A DNA stretch of 64,000 bases. Source: Hymenolepis diminuta (Eukaryota > Platyhelminthes > Cestoda > Cyclophyllidea > Hymenolepididae). Position 1 is the stretch's first letter. The number at the start of each line of letters is the position of its first letter. Location of the stretch: positions 6,321,885 through 6,385,884 of the forward strand of contig CAADRB010000002.1 in assembly GCA_900708905.1 (NCBI GenBank), written 5' to 3'. This document shows, in pieces, positions 13,201 to 26,016 of this stretch. Both the position numbers and the translations under genes were made by a program. The notes under the pieces were generated by a model that was not told the origin of the DNA, did not search any database, and was given only the letters and a program-made list of their open reading frames with translations.

Positions 13201-16200
13201 TGAATCAGCAGAAAAGAATGGCTGCAGAAAACTGTACTCCGACTGTTACCGAATTCTATGTTCTGAGGTGAGTGGCATTTCAACCCAAGTAGATGTTGAA
13301 TCTTTATTCGATTTGTAAAGTTTATTTCTATTCTAGAGATGATGCTTTGGTTTGCGCTGATGAGACCGCATTTACGATGTTCCATGGCCAGTTACTTCAC
13401 CCTAACTGGATATCCCCTGAGAAGCTGTGTTTTGTGTCAAGAGATGGACGACACATTGGAATGCTCTCGAAGGTCGTTAGTGATCACTCTGTTGTATTTG
13501 ATGTTCGGTAAGTATTCCCCTTGGCTTTATATTTTCCTACTGCGACCTATTTTGACATTAATTAATTAATTAAGATATTGCTAAGGGTAGGGTATTAGCT
13601 ATTGTGAATTCACCCTCGTATTATGGTTAATATCTACTCGATCTAGACAGACAACAGTTCCTAAAATTCTCCTTTTATAGACGCTTGGCTTCTCTCCCAG
13701 CTGCTAATATTTCGTTCATCAATGGACTTGTGTGTGGACCAAATGAAGAAATTGCTATTCAAACAAATGATGGTTGCGTTCGCTTTGCCTGTCTGAAGGC
13801 TCTTGAAAGTAAGAAATGTACATTTTTATTTTATGCTATTGTTGAATGGTTGTGTGAACTGATTGTGCAGCTAACACTTTCGAGCTTAATCTACTATATG
13901 ACATGACTCATGTATTTAATAATGAGATAGGATGAACATTTATCACTTAATATTAATATTAAATACATTTCAACAAAAATTCGGTCAATGTTTGTATTAC
14001 AAATACGATTTGGATATGAAGATGTATAACTTTAAATATACTACTGTAATCGAATGAAGAGGACGATAAAAGATTTCTTTCTTGAAAAGTAAGGTTATCT
14101 CTGGAGCTCGGGTTGCAATTTGTGCCACTTTGTCCTTAAATCTTTCAGCATGCTTGAGTTCATTTCTTTTGAGGGAAAATTGCACTGGTTTTCACGTAAG
14201 GATTTCCGAATTCTCATTTAGTTTCATGACTGCTTATTTCACAATCCAGCTCTAATTAATTTAATTCCGGAAGAAAGCTAACATCTGAAATTCCGCAAGT
14301 TCAAAGAATATCAGGTGGAATTTACAACATTAAAACCAGCTAAAACGTATTTATCTCTATCATTTTTTTCCCCTAAGGTAGGTATTGTCAGATACTTTAT
14401 ATAAACTTCGACTGTAGCATGTTTTTTTTGGTTTTAATGAGTCACTCTTTGGCTATATATCGTACATTGGTATATTTCTGTTACACTTATCATCAAGCTA
14501 GCAATCACCTTAATCATCCGGAGGTCTCTCCAGAGATAGAGGTTGATGAGGCCACCTCAAATATACACATGTACTAGAAATGGGAATAATTTTTTGAATT
14601 AGTGCTTCTTACCGCTAACTGGGATGCCCATGTATTGAGGTGCCGACCATAAATCCTGGGATAGCTAGATCCACATCCAGGGTCCGCTAAACAAGCAACC
14701 TCTACCAATGTCCCCAAAATTAGAAGACTGAAGAGTAGCTGGATACGTCTGTTAGGTGCCATTTCTGGGTTTTAATTCACAAGGTTTTAACAGACAGCTC
14801 TATAAACGAAAAGGGGGTTTCTAGGGCGTGTTCTGTGTCCTAAATTTTAGACAAGGTACCAAAATCGTATCAATTTAAGAGACCGTCACAAATATAATGA
14901 TCGACACCTCCCATTTATTGGGAATGGTTAAGAATCAAGCGTCACTCATCACTGTAATTATAGGTACTCTATCTCTGCGCAATACCCATGCTTGCCGCGT
15001 CAGCTGTTTAGCAGCAGAACTCTGTACACACTTTCAAATGTATGCTTTAGAGCAACTATTAAGAAAATACATAAATGGCGCAATGCAATGTTGATATAAG
15101 ACCAGGAGTACAAATAACCTTTCGTGATCCTTTTTTATTGTGGGAAAATATTCATTTTCAATAAAATGAATTCATTCCGAATCTTACAAGGATATCACCA
15201 ATTATAATCGATCATTCTTAACTCATTTAGACACATTTATATTCAAAATAGCTTATGAATTTGTTGAATGTAATGTCTTTAAATTTAACTTGTATTTGTC
15301 ATTCTAGTGTTAAGAAATCAACATTTCACTGTAGTTTCTGAAAAACGCTCATTTATTGTAGAGAGTGATTGGGAAGAAACTATAATCCATAGTATTTCGA
15401 CGAGTTGACACGCTCTTATGCCTTTTAACTACCCTGTATATGTTTTGATTATCATCATTATAGCTTTATAGTACCCCTTCTGTATTCATCTAGCAGCTGC
15501 AAAGTCTGGAATCAACTCCAACTTCGATCTTCCAGCTTTCACCTCAACCAAACTTCCCTTTGCTTGCAACCAACTCTACGCCGTGACTTTCAACTGTCAA
15601 GAGGGCACATCTCGCAAGTCACATTTTCTTGTGGGTTTCCAGGCGAGCAGCCACCGTCTCTGCTTACTTCCATGGTCTTCAACTCTTGACGCGGAAGGCG
15701 AATGTGTCATGAGGTCGTGTTCTTCGTTGGCCCTCCATTCTGACTTCCTTCTGATCACAAACCTAGAGAATCAACTCATAACTCTTCCGCTTACTTTGGG
15801 TATCACGGAGTGTAAGTTTTCATATTTTTGTTGAAGGGAGAACGTAAGTGACAGCTCATCTGGACTCTACAGTCCCCTAGGACAACTAATCTATCACCCA
15901 TCTGACTTCTTTCGATCCTCACTACGCATGACGGAGAAGAGACAGTTGGTTGGACAACTTTATTGAGAAAAAACTCGGGAGAGTGGGAGATTCGACGAAG
16001 ATGCGAGATGGATAGTTGGCTGGGTTGCATATATGCATGCCCGTGTATATAAAACAAAGCTTAGATATTGTACTTTTATGGATAAATTAGAACATGAAAA
16101 TGTAAGGAATGACTCAAATACGTAAGCGTGGATGAAAGTTGGTTGGCAAATGTGTCATAGCAGTCAGAGACGTCAGCACATGTGCGGACATACAGATTAG

Positions 16201-19200
16201 GCAGACACTTATGTTATGGCGTCCAAAATGTACCTTTGTGGGGTATGGGGAAAAAAATATCCGAAAGAGGAAGAGTCAATGTAGGCAATAGGGAACTACT
16301 ACACTTTATTGTGATTTCTCTTTCGACTGAAAAAATCAAACCGAATGCAGTATTTACAAATAGCTATGGTCAATGCTACTATGATTGGTAGTAGTACTCT
16401 TGCAAATCCTGTTAGCTTAAAGAAAATTATTGTCAGAAATGACAAGCTTGTAACAAAGAAAAAATTTGCAATCTTCTAAATTTTGATACCGAATGTAAGC
16501 TTTCCTCTGATCCTTCCCAAATTTAAATGAAAAGTAAAGAGAACGTTGGCGTTAAAAATGGTAATATGAAAGTGACCTTCAGAGTTAATTATTAGACATC
16601 TAAAAGCTGGAAAAGGTATCATATTCAAAGATGAGAACATCAGAATGCGCGATAGGTAATCATTAAATTTCTGTAGGCCTCTCTAATGAATGTGTTATGC
16701 ATTTATTATAGTATGTAGTCATGCCTATAGTATGCTACGGTTACTCGGACTCCAAAGAGAAATGACGGAGATTTAGTCAGAGTTTGTTCAGATTTTGATT
16801 AAACGTAGAAAATCTAACCAATCGTTGATGGCTATTGGAGTTCTGAGTTTAATATGATGGAATATGATTGGTCAGACAGCTAACCACTCGAATAACGATC
16901 GATTTCGTCATGCTGCCTACTTGAGGGGACGGTCTGGAGATGTTTGAGAACATACCCCCATTTTGATTGGAATTGTCGCTTTAATTAAGCTGGTGATATC
17001 TCGACACGATAATTGGCTGTGAATGAGAATTGTTGTCAGGCAGTACGTTGCTACCTGCAGCTTCGTCTTCTGAGTACTATGTTGTCAAGACTTGAGATTA
17101 CTTATTGTTTATTTTCGGATGACATCTTTGTAACTGGCTACCCCAAAGTCTCATGCATATTTTTATCTTTTTTCAGTCAATTCTCTCATGACAAGTTTGA
17201 AAAAGCGATTGAGTGGAAACTTCGGTGAGGAATCAAATGGTATTGGAGCTTGCGCTGCTCCACGGGTGCTCGAATGCGGGGCGAAGTTGGTTACCGTGGT
17301 AGCAAAGGGCTCCAAGACTGTTCTGCAGATGCCTCGAGGAAATATCGAGGATATCCATCCGAGAGCTCTGGTGTTCAACCAGCTTGCGCCAATCTTTGAT
17401 GGGTAAGGTGTTTCTGTGTTCTGTATCTTTACCCTTTGTCCCCTCTAACCATGAAGTACTCACTGTTAGAGTATGTCTGGTATTATTCATTGGATGTATC
17501 TTAATTACCAACCTTTTTGATAGACTTCGTCACGCAGAAGCAATTGAGACAATGAGACGCCATCGTATCAACTTCAACCTTCTTTACGATTACAATCCCC
17601 ATAAATTTCTTTCAAACATTGGCAACTTTGTGCGTACAATCTCATCTCCTGAGCATATCACTCTCTTGGTTTCCGATCTAAGGTAAGTGGTTTAATGTCT
17701 CTCTGGAATATGCAAGTTTCAGTATTCATGTTTTCGAAATGAGAGTTCATGAGACTGATACCTATTTTCATGCGTCCAGTGGCTCCGGGATACCTCCCAT
17801 CGATCCAAGTCAAGTGTTGTTGATACTCCCCCTAGAAAGGGTATTGAATATTGCGGCATAGTGGCCAGTTTACGTATATGCGATCTCATGCGTCACGAAA
17901 TCGATGCCTGTGTATCTAGCAAATGAAGTGACTAATTCTAAAGTTTAGAGGAGTAACAGGATGCGAATTTCTCACTCAGAGGGGCTCCACAACGCCTATT
18001 CTCCTCAGGATGAGCGCTGGAAAAGGGCTGGGGGAAGAAGCAAATACGGTTCAACAGCCACCGACGTAGCATAGAGAAAATCTTTTAAGTTTTCGTTATC
18101 TCAACTTCGGCAAACGTAATTGGAAACGAAATAGGAATGAGTTGTGGAAAGTGTCATTTTTTTTTTTTGGATTAGTGGATAACACTAGAAGAAAGTTAGA
18201 ACAAATAGAGAAATAATTTAAAGAAACTTGAGGGAATATTTATAAACGGATATGCCGCAAATCCACTGCAGCATTGTAAAAATTGTTATCATTCATTGTG
18301 CCTCGATAACGCAGTTGTTAAGGTACGTGTCTGCAAAGTCAATCCCCATCAGTCCACATCCAGTGGTTTTGGTGATTAACCGCCCTGGTTAACTTTTGTT
18401 GGCAAGGGAGGTGGTATAGTGTAAGTTTCTCGAAAGCACAGCTTCCCTCTTTTCAAATCAAGTGATGTGAACACTTCTCCTAATGGGTTTGGGAAATTGT
18501 ATTATTATTCGTTATCCCAGAGATTCCACTTTGTCGCACCCTTATAGCGAGGAAGATATCACCAAGACCGAGTATAATGGATTTTTTGGAGCTAAACAAC
18601 TTTCACCTGATGCTGTTATTGCTCAGTCGATGGCTAGAATTCAAGATGATTTGCCTCGTACTCCCTTGATTGAACCTCAAGCTGCTACAAAGATCAATCT
18701 TGTCTGTGAGGCTTTACTGAAAGCGATGTTGCCTGATACTAAGAAGTAAGTGTCCTTCAACTCGTTTGTCTACTATCCACAGAATATATTAAGTGTGGTT
18801 TCTTCCTGCTTAGGTTCATTTTACCGATCCTGACTTGCTATATTAAGAAACAACCACAGGAAGTTGAAAAGGGATTGGTGCTTCTCAAGGAGTATAAAAG
18901 TAAGTTTAAATAAATAAGTTGAAATAAAATTTATTCTTAAACTGTATTTATCTCGGCTTTTTAAAAATAGATTGACTATGGTAAGTAAAATAGAATTGGA
19001 TTTTGGATCATTTGCTCTTCAGCAGACGTGATTTCACTATTTTAATTATAAATCCGGAAATTTATTGATACCTGTTTATTGTTTTTGTTTTTTATTTTCA
19101 TTTGTTTCATCGTATCAGCTAGATTCTTCATAGATTATACCTCTCGTTGACCTATTATGGGGAGATTTGAAACTTCAAAGTGTAAAATTCAGAGATGTTT

Positions 19201-22200
19201 TTCTTTGAGGTCTAAGAATTGATAGTTTTTAAGGTCTTAAGCTTGAAGCCAATTTCAATTAATTTTATTGACTTGGATTGCAATATTTTACAAGAAGACA
19301 CTGAGCTCTGATTCGGTTCATAGATGTTTGGTTCCCGTATTCATCAAAAAAAGATGTCTTTTGGACTTCTTGGCGTTAATTCTTCGTCTTTTAAGATTAT
19401 TCTGTTAATGTAATGCATTTGGCAGCTGACCATCGAAATGTTTTTTACAATGTAATAAGCCCATTCTATCGAGGATACGGATTGGACAAAAGAAGTATTG
19501 CTTTCACGTTCTTGTATATTGAAGAGAGGTCTGCGAGACCTATCTGATTGCCTTTTTGCACTATATAATTTTTGTAGCTTTTATTTATAATGTTTTGTAA
19601 GGTCATATGGTGAAATTTTTCCTTTAGTTCGTAGTACAGCCCTGAACTTAGATTATTTTAAACTAGAGTAATGATAACTACTCGAACGCTATTGTCTTGA
19701 AAATCTCGTCGCAGATGGGTGCTTTCTTGGAGGATTTGCGCAATCAATGAAATCTTTTAAAATCACGGAATACTTGAAATGGTTCGAAGATTAGTGCTAT
19801 TTATTTCGTTGCCTAGTGTTTCTCTCCCGAAAATTACAAGGAATAAATGTGTTACAGTTTTCATCTCTTCTCTCAGAATCCATTTGCATTAGTAATAAAA
19901 GCTGAATTCTAATAGACCTAACAGAACTTTTAATAGACAAACAGTGAATTAAAGTAGCGTGCATTAATTCTTTCCTTGTTCCTTTACTTTTCAGATCAAG
20001 GCGATACGAACATGTGGGAAAAGGGATTGCGTCACATGCAGTATTACCTCCAACCTGTTCGTCTTTTCCATCTCGCTTTGGGTAACTACGATCTCGAATT
20101 AGCAGAATCCCTAGCCGAGCGCTCCCAACTGGACCCCAAAGAGTACCTACCAGTTCTTGCACAACTTCGAGCTATCACCTCTAATGTCGACGGTGACACA
20201 AACTCAAACATTGCCTACCAACATGCACGAATTGATCTTCTCCTTCAGCGATATTCAAGCGCTCTTCGTGGTCTCCATTTGGCTGGTCCAGAGCACTGGA
20301 ACGAGTTTTGTGATGTGGTTGAGAAACAGGGACTCTTCTCCGAAGCGCTTAATTTACTCCAACAGGGTTCTTCCCAGTTCTCTGTGCGTCCTACTCAATC
20401 GTTATTAGAAATACCTACTTCTACGTATTATTAAGTCTGAATTCTTTTTACAGGAAATCAGTAATCGATGGGCTGAAGCTCTGGTAGCGTCGCAGCATTT
20501 AGTATCTGCGGGGGAGGTACATCTACGTGCTGGACACTTTGCCTCTGCGGCTCGACTTTTTATCACCACTCACTCAGTTCAACTCTGGCGACTGACGGTC
20601 GACAGAGTTCTTGAAGCCAAGCAAACTGAACATGTGAAAGCTACTGATGAAAATACACAATCACTATCTCATGAGGATATTTGTAGTCAAGCGAGGAAGC
20701 TTGCTAGTGAGTATAAGTTTATATTCTATTTATTGTGCTATTACCATTTATGTTAGAGTAAAAAGACTTAATTTCGAGAAACATTTAACTAGAAGTAATA
20801 GACCAGGGCAAATGGAAGAGCAAAATGATCGGATATAGGAGAGACGTAGAGTTAGGAAATCAAGACTCTTGTGGCAAATCTAGGGTATTTTTATTTCAAC
20901 GGGTTTCAGATTTATATGTAATGAGGCTATGATAAGCTGCTATTCGAATTCTAGGATCTGGTTTCTAAAGTGCTGTCTGGAATGCTCGAGCCCAGTATTC
21001 ATAGGATGTTTCGATTGAGAAGTTAAAGTTCTTCGTATTTGGAGCCGGTTATTCGTCAGATTTAATTGAGTAGGCAGTCATGTTTGTTTGCATCAAAAAT
21101 ATTAGCTTCTTTCATCCTTTCATCATATAGTAGCATTGTGATTGAATTATTGTTATGATCTACTCTTCTCTGTAGGATACCGTAACCGACTCAGATTCTG
21201 TCATGCGCCATTTACAGCCATAATATGAATAAAATCGTTCGAATAAAAGAGGAAAAATTAACAAATATTTTTGTGGAAAATATTATTATCGTATATGTAG
21301 CAGTAATAACTTCAGATAAAACATGAATAATTTATATCTCAATTTTCCATGTTATTTTATAGACGGGCTTAGGTCGCTTGGCCGATTCGAAGAGGCAGCT
21401 TCGCTCTATTCCGATTATTTAAGAGTGAGTCTATTTCGGATCATTATTTCATATTATTGTATTTTTTATCAGTCCACTGATCTATCTTCTTTAGGATTAC
21501 GAGAATGCTGCATGCGCAGCTGCTGAAGGCGGTTTCTGGTTGGAAGCCCATCGATGGGTTAGTCAATCATTAAACGACCGTTTTCGTGCTACTTAAATTT
21601 TATAAGTAGCTTGATTTAACATTTTGTTTCTTCTAGGCCGAGCATGCTACAAATAGTACGGATGTCGACGCTAAAGTAAGGGAAATTTCTCTCAAGGCTT
21701 ACTCCGACTTCGCCGCTCGTGTAACCCACGACTCAGATGAGTTCCACAGATTCTTCGATCGACTCCTTGAAGTGCGTGCTGGACTAAAGGAAAAAGCTCT
21801 GAATGCTGCTGCTGGTTTTGGGGATGAAGGTAAGTCCCTATTTTTAGTATCACTTCATGGTAAATGATGGTCAATTGATTGCTTTCTTGTCTTTTAGCCT
21901 ACGACAACACTGAGAGTGAACTTTTCTCAGACGCTGGAAGTGTTGTCAGTGATTATTCTAAATGTTCTCGAAATAGCCAATACTCAAAAGTTTCTGGGTG
22001 AGCAAGCAAAACTCAAGATCTAAGTTTCAATGTGGTATAATTTCAGATCAGATAATCGTATACCTTTTCATTATAGACGTTCGAGAAAGAATCGCCGAAA
22101 ACGAGACCGAAGGAGGTGGACCACGAAACCAGGAAGCAAGTATGAGGAAGTGGCTCTCATACAAGTTTTACATACTACCATTACTTCTTGTCAGCGTCTT

Positions 22201-24097
22201 TTCGGTAAATAGAACTTATAAGAAACATTTCATTTATTCGTATATCATTAATGCTTCAATTCTTTTCTTGAATGTAGAAAGCGTTAGGGAATTGGTGAAG
22301 GAACTATGGCGATGTGGTCTCCCTGAGGAAGCTACGACACTTGCTCGACAGGCCAATAGTCTTTTGCTTACTCATCGTGCTTCTCTGAGTATTATTTGGT
22401 GCAACGACATTACTGGCGCACTGGTATGTTCTATTTTCTATCATTTTTTTAAATTTCCCATGGTAATTTAATAAGGTTGAATCATGGGAAGGCATCTGAA
22501 CGCTCGAAATTACAAAATAGTCCTGTGAGTAATGAATCATGAAATCGAAAGGGAGGAGGTAATGAAATCAGAGTAGTAAGAGTCGTACTTTATTTGATTT
22601 TAGGAAGTATTGAGTTGCCCACTTTCTCATAAGGCGTATTAATTCACTTTGTAAAATCGAAAATTCCAATGTTCAACCTTCATGATTTGATCCCTAAATT
22701 TCTCGATAAGTTCATATTTGTGGTATTGGAGCTTGCTGACGGATTAATTTAATTGAATGGCTGGTCAAGTTACTTTAACACATTTCCATTTTTTAAAGCT
22801 GTGAACAGGCAGATGGGACTTTGCAAATTCCTATCGTTTATACCGTTCCTGTCAACCTTAATTACATGATTTAGCAGACCATGAGTAATCTTTGACTATA
22901 TCTCAGCACTACCTGATTAAGGCAAATGTATGTTATGCGGTCTAGACTTGCATTGATAGAAGTAGGCGATTTTAGAAATTCGGTGGGAATTCTTACTAAT
23001 TTTATTTTGAATATTGTTTATTAAGTACCCTAGGCGAGAGTAGAAGTAAGAGGACCAGGAAGCCAGAGAGTAGACACCTTAATAGTAGTTTTAGCTATGA
23101 GATGTTGTAAAGCGTTTAATCACTTTGGAGTTTATATGGACACACCTATTGAGTCCGCTAGTCACTCGACAGACTGAGTAATTTGGTCGAATACGTACAT
23201 ATCACAAGGAGTGGGAGTTCGTTCGAGTTGATTCGAGATAATACATATTGTAACCTCCCCAACACCTAAATTTGCCTGGGTTTGCTGCAGCTTTCTCATA
23301 GGTTTCTCTAAATGCACTCATCGAGTTTATCTTATTTCTATTACAGGCAGCAGAAAAAAATGACGATGAAGAAACCAATTTCATTATACCAACAAGACGC
23401 TACCCATTCCACGGTAAGAACATATTTTGTTTTATTATGTTCACCGATGGCGCATCGGTCACCAAACTCATCTGCCAAGTCAGAAGTTATAGGTTCTATT
23501 TCAATTGTGGCGCACACCCAACGAGTGGAATGGTCAACCATACTGGTTAAGTCTGACCAATATAGAGGGTAGTAATATTCGGGTCCTTCTCCAGGTAGGC
23601 TCTATAACGCCATCTATCCAAGATGAGAGTTGCAAAACGCTCTCCTAAATTGGCTTGAGAATTACTGTTTTAATTTTCAATCCTACGCAAGTGAAATCAA
23701 TCTGATCTAGTTATAGGATAGTTGAAGGTAGGTTCTAACGATTAAACCAAGCTTACTTCTGTGATAGGGAATTCAAACCTCTCCCCGCAACTCGAATGTT
23801 TGATGCACCCGATCTTGTAAACCTCAAATATAGTTTCTTCGTGGCATGATTCATTGCTCCCTGTAAGCCGTTTAACAAATCTAATCTTGTAAACTTGGAG
23901 TCAAACATATTTTTTAAGGCATAGGTTGCTGCTAGAAACAAACATAATGAATAGAAGTTAAACAAGGTGGGACGGGATGTGTCACTACAATTTGTGCAGT
24001 TGGATTCTGTTTAACCGCAATTTCTTTATTTTCAGAGTCCTTTCTGCTCTTTCCGCCGACCTTGACAACTCGACACATAGACTGTGATTTCTTGTAA
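10224..24097 (+). CDS. ELP1: Elongator complex protein 1 (ELP1/IKBKAP)
   Basis: ELP1 is the scaffold subunit of the cytoplasmic Elongator complex, which modifies wobble uridines of tRNAs. The start MRNLK matches vertebrate ELP1. The N-terminal WD40 region includes FVNVGWG, FFELNGLPHGE and SNYHWS. The middle has VLQMPRGNIEDIHPRALVF and MRRHRINFNLLYDYNP. The C-terminal TPR-like half has DPKEYLPVL, DYENAA, then ESELFSDAGSVVS, a basic RSRKNRRKR tRNA-binding segment, and FIIPTRR. Exons: 10224-10475, 10511-10592, 10627-10707, 10747-11029, 11065-11288, 12685-13267, 13337-13507, 13681-13808, 15494-15811, 17177-17402, 17524-17682, 18521-18745, 18814-18899, 19995-20383, 20454-20706, 21363-21424, 21495-21557, 21637-21829, 21898-21997, 22077-22204, 22278-22423, 23347-23413, 24036-24097. 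All phases agree, giving about 1,426 residues against 1,332 in human. The last exon is tentative: strong acceptor, in-frame TAA and a poly(A) signal, but no recognisable similarity. Confidence 0.95.
14514..14762 (-). CDS. Candidate small secreted protein nested antisense in an ELP1 intron
   Basis: Exon 1 (14762-14613) starts at an ATG with A at -3 and G at +4. It encodes 50 residues beginning with a textbook signal peptide (basic MAPNRR, then a Leu/Ile/Phe core ending near EVACLA). A donor GTAAGA follows, then a 39-nt intron ending in cccatttctag, then exon 2 (14573-14514) in the same phase with 19 residues to TGA. The total is 69 residues. The predicted mature part begins near DPGCGSSYPRIYGR. 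The GR after PRIY could be an amidation and cleavage site, so a neuropeptide precursor is possible, but this is inference. The intron length matches the shortest ELP1 introns. I know no homologue. It could still be a chance open frame. Confidence 0.4.
17959..18030 (+). repeat. SINE tail fragment
   Basis: The stretch from GCGAATTTCTCACTCAGAGG to the block resembling GAGCGCTGGAAAAGG matches the 3' body of the SINE copies at 28829 and 30388. It lies in an ELP1 intron. Confidence 0.45.
18301..18400 (+). repeat. tRNA-derived SINE head
   Basis: The tRNA-like start (CCTCGATAACGCAGTTGTTA, box A-like) is followed by the family's TGTCTGCAAAGTCA, CCAGTGG and CCTGGTTAA blocks. It lies in an ELP1 intron. 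Confidence 0.5.
23441..23665 (+). repeat. tRNA-derived SINE, nearly complete copy
   Basis: The tRNA-like head has a box A-like TGGCGCATCGGTCACC and a box B-like TAGGTTCTATTTC. The body has GGAATGGTCAACCATACTGG, then ATCCAAGATGAGAG and GCAAAACGCTCTCC. It sits in the last ELP1 intron, 28 bases after the donor of exon 22. Reading through that donor stays open into the SINE for about 46 codons. Confidence 0.6.
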
Positions 24098-24148
24098 ACA
24101 AAAGATCCTTTCTTATAAATGCAAATGTCCGGTATTTTGAATAGTGAA

Positions 24149-24154
24149 AATAAA
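24149..24154 (+). terminator. Polyadenylation signal for ELP1
   Basis: A canonical AATAAA lies 52 bases after the proposed ELP1 stop. It supports 24036-24097 as the last coding exon. Confidence 0.5.
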
Positions 24155-24424
24155 GTCCACTATTTAATATTGATACACTGTTTCAGAAACAGAAAACCTT
24201 TTAACCAAACAAATAGATGAATGACAATATGATCTAGTGATAGTATGTAGTTAACAAAAGTGGAATATCCCGCGTAATTGAGTGTGCAACGATGGATCAG
24301 GGTCATCTCCAGCAATTGTACAAGTGATCAAAAACGAACTCATAATGAAGTGAAGAGCAAGAGGGGTAATGGCAGATACATTAAAAAGAACGATTGTCAT
24401 CATGAGAGGGGGAAGTGAACCGTT

Positions 24425-24934
24425 TTAAAAAGCGTAAGATTCATGATGTCGCCCAAATCTGAATAGGAAAGCAGCAGCAAAAATGAAAAGATTTTGTAGG
24501 AAGAGTGCAACACCGGGCCAAACTGGTTTAATATTTCCTGTTGCATAGGATGCGAACATAACCCAAGTGGCCGCGATCAATGTCACAAAGTTGATTAAAA
24601 CGCTAACAAACAGTAAGCCACATGCTCGCGGGTCTTCGATATCGCCGGAAAGCTGAACAAAACATAAAGTAAATTAAGGATATAACGAAAGAAAGCAAAT
24701 AAATATAATGCTTACAGCATGATGGGGGATTATATTAAGAAGAATGAAACCGACTGTAGCAACAGATCCAATAGCATGGACCGCGTGAGGCAGAGATTCC
24801 GATCCATAACAGGAAGCGGTATCTATCATTATCCACCATCCGGTAGCAAATAGAATGCCAGAAAGTATAGACACGATTGTGTTTCGAACGCCAACATCGA
24901 TATGGAATTCACTGAACCGTTGATAAGCTACCAT
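24425..24934 (-). CDS. TMEM50-family four-pass membrane protein
   Basis: Exons on - are 24934-24716 and 24652-24425 (TAA), joined in phase 0 (donor GTAAGC, acceptor gttttgttcag). The product of 148 residues compares with 157 in human TMEM50A. Family motifs are clear: RNTIVSILSGILFATGWWIM, then HAIGSVATVGFILLN, then PVWPGVALFLQN and a C-terminal FRFGR. Four hydrophobic segments are visible. TMEM50A and TMEM50B are endomembrane proteins; TMEM50B (C21orf4) is reported in the ER and Golgi. I cannot tell the A and B paralogues apart here. An acceptor (attttcag) lies only 5 bases before the ATG, which suggests a 5' UTR intron or spliced-leader trans-splicing. The gene converges on ELP1, with 327 bases between their stop codons. 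Confidence 0.92.
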
Positions 24935-26016
24935 TGACACTGAAAATCGAAGAATACCAACTACCAGCTAGAATTATATTACGCATCTTTTAAAAAGCGA
25001 AAGTAAAACAAACAGGAAAATTTTTGATAGACCTTTAAAAATCAATTTTAGGAAAATTAATATATTCTTTGACTCTTAAAAGTTTTATAAGTGATAATTA
25101 GACCATTTTCAAATATTCGAAGCTTGGTTGATTGCTTTGCAGTTTTGTTTTTATGTATTTTGCGTGAAAATAACGCATTTGTATGCTTCCTTAAAGCAGT
25201 AGAAGGCTTTAATCTAGGGTTCTTGCACCTTTTTTTATTAATAATTTACCAAGAAATTATCATTTTAAATTGAGGAAGTTCAGTTTTCACTGTTCACTAA
25301 ATATGTGCGACCGTTACAATCATCCATATTACCACTGGCTACCTTTATTTCTTTTAAAACTTTCTTGTTTTTAAAAATATGGACCCTTCAACTATCAGTA
25401 AACAATTTCAAATTATTCCAACTATCAAAATACGATAGCGGCCTTACATAGATATTTGAAAATTATAGGTTTCTAAATCGTATTTGAAAGCGGTATTTAC
25501 ATTGAATAATTTGACCATCGAATCTGTCCCTTCATTTCTTCTAATCTTCCCCACATTTTATTACGGACATGATTAAAAGAAGCAGACCCATAATTTCAGG
25601 CTCACAGCCACGAGTTCCAACTCCGCGTTATACGACTACCTATTGAGTATTGACCTGCTTTTGCAAAACCAGACTTTATTGAACCCGGAATTAATATAAT
25701 TGATGTAGAAACTCTTTTCCCTCAGAAGCTACGTAATACATTGACCCCCTCCCCTCCCCATCCAAGTAAAACAAATTTACCAGAAATAACCAGGATTTAT
25801 TACCTCAACCAATAGTATCCAGCAGAATTAACCAAAGTACCATACAATTTTCTCTATCACACAGAGTTTTGGAATAAGAATAACTACAGGAATAGTACAA
25901 ACAAAAAATTGCACAGAAATAGGGGAGTAAGAGGTAGGGAGAAGGTAAGGTAGTGAGATCAGGAGGAAGAAGACAAAAATAACAGACAAAAAAGTTATCA
26001 CACACACGCGCATATG
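24935..26016. other. Intergenic region between TMEM50 and TBC1D24-like genes
   Basis: AT-rich spacer between two minus-strand genes, so it should hold the TMEM50 promoter and the TBC1D24 3' UTR. A C-rich run (about 25745-25762) is the only unusual sequence. Open frames at 25805-26041 (-) are low-complexity and not supported as genes. Confidence 0.4.

Noticed and set aside
13997..14185. Minus-strand frame as a further exon of the nested secreted ORF
   Set aside because: The acceptor (gaaaaccag) lacks a pyrimidine tract, and the nearer acceptor at 14574 gives an in-phase exon with a stop.
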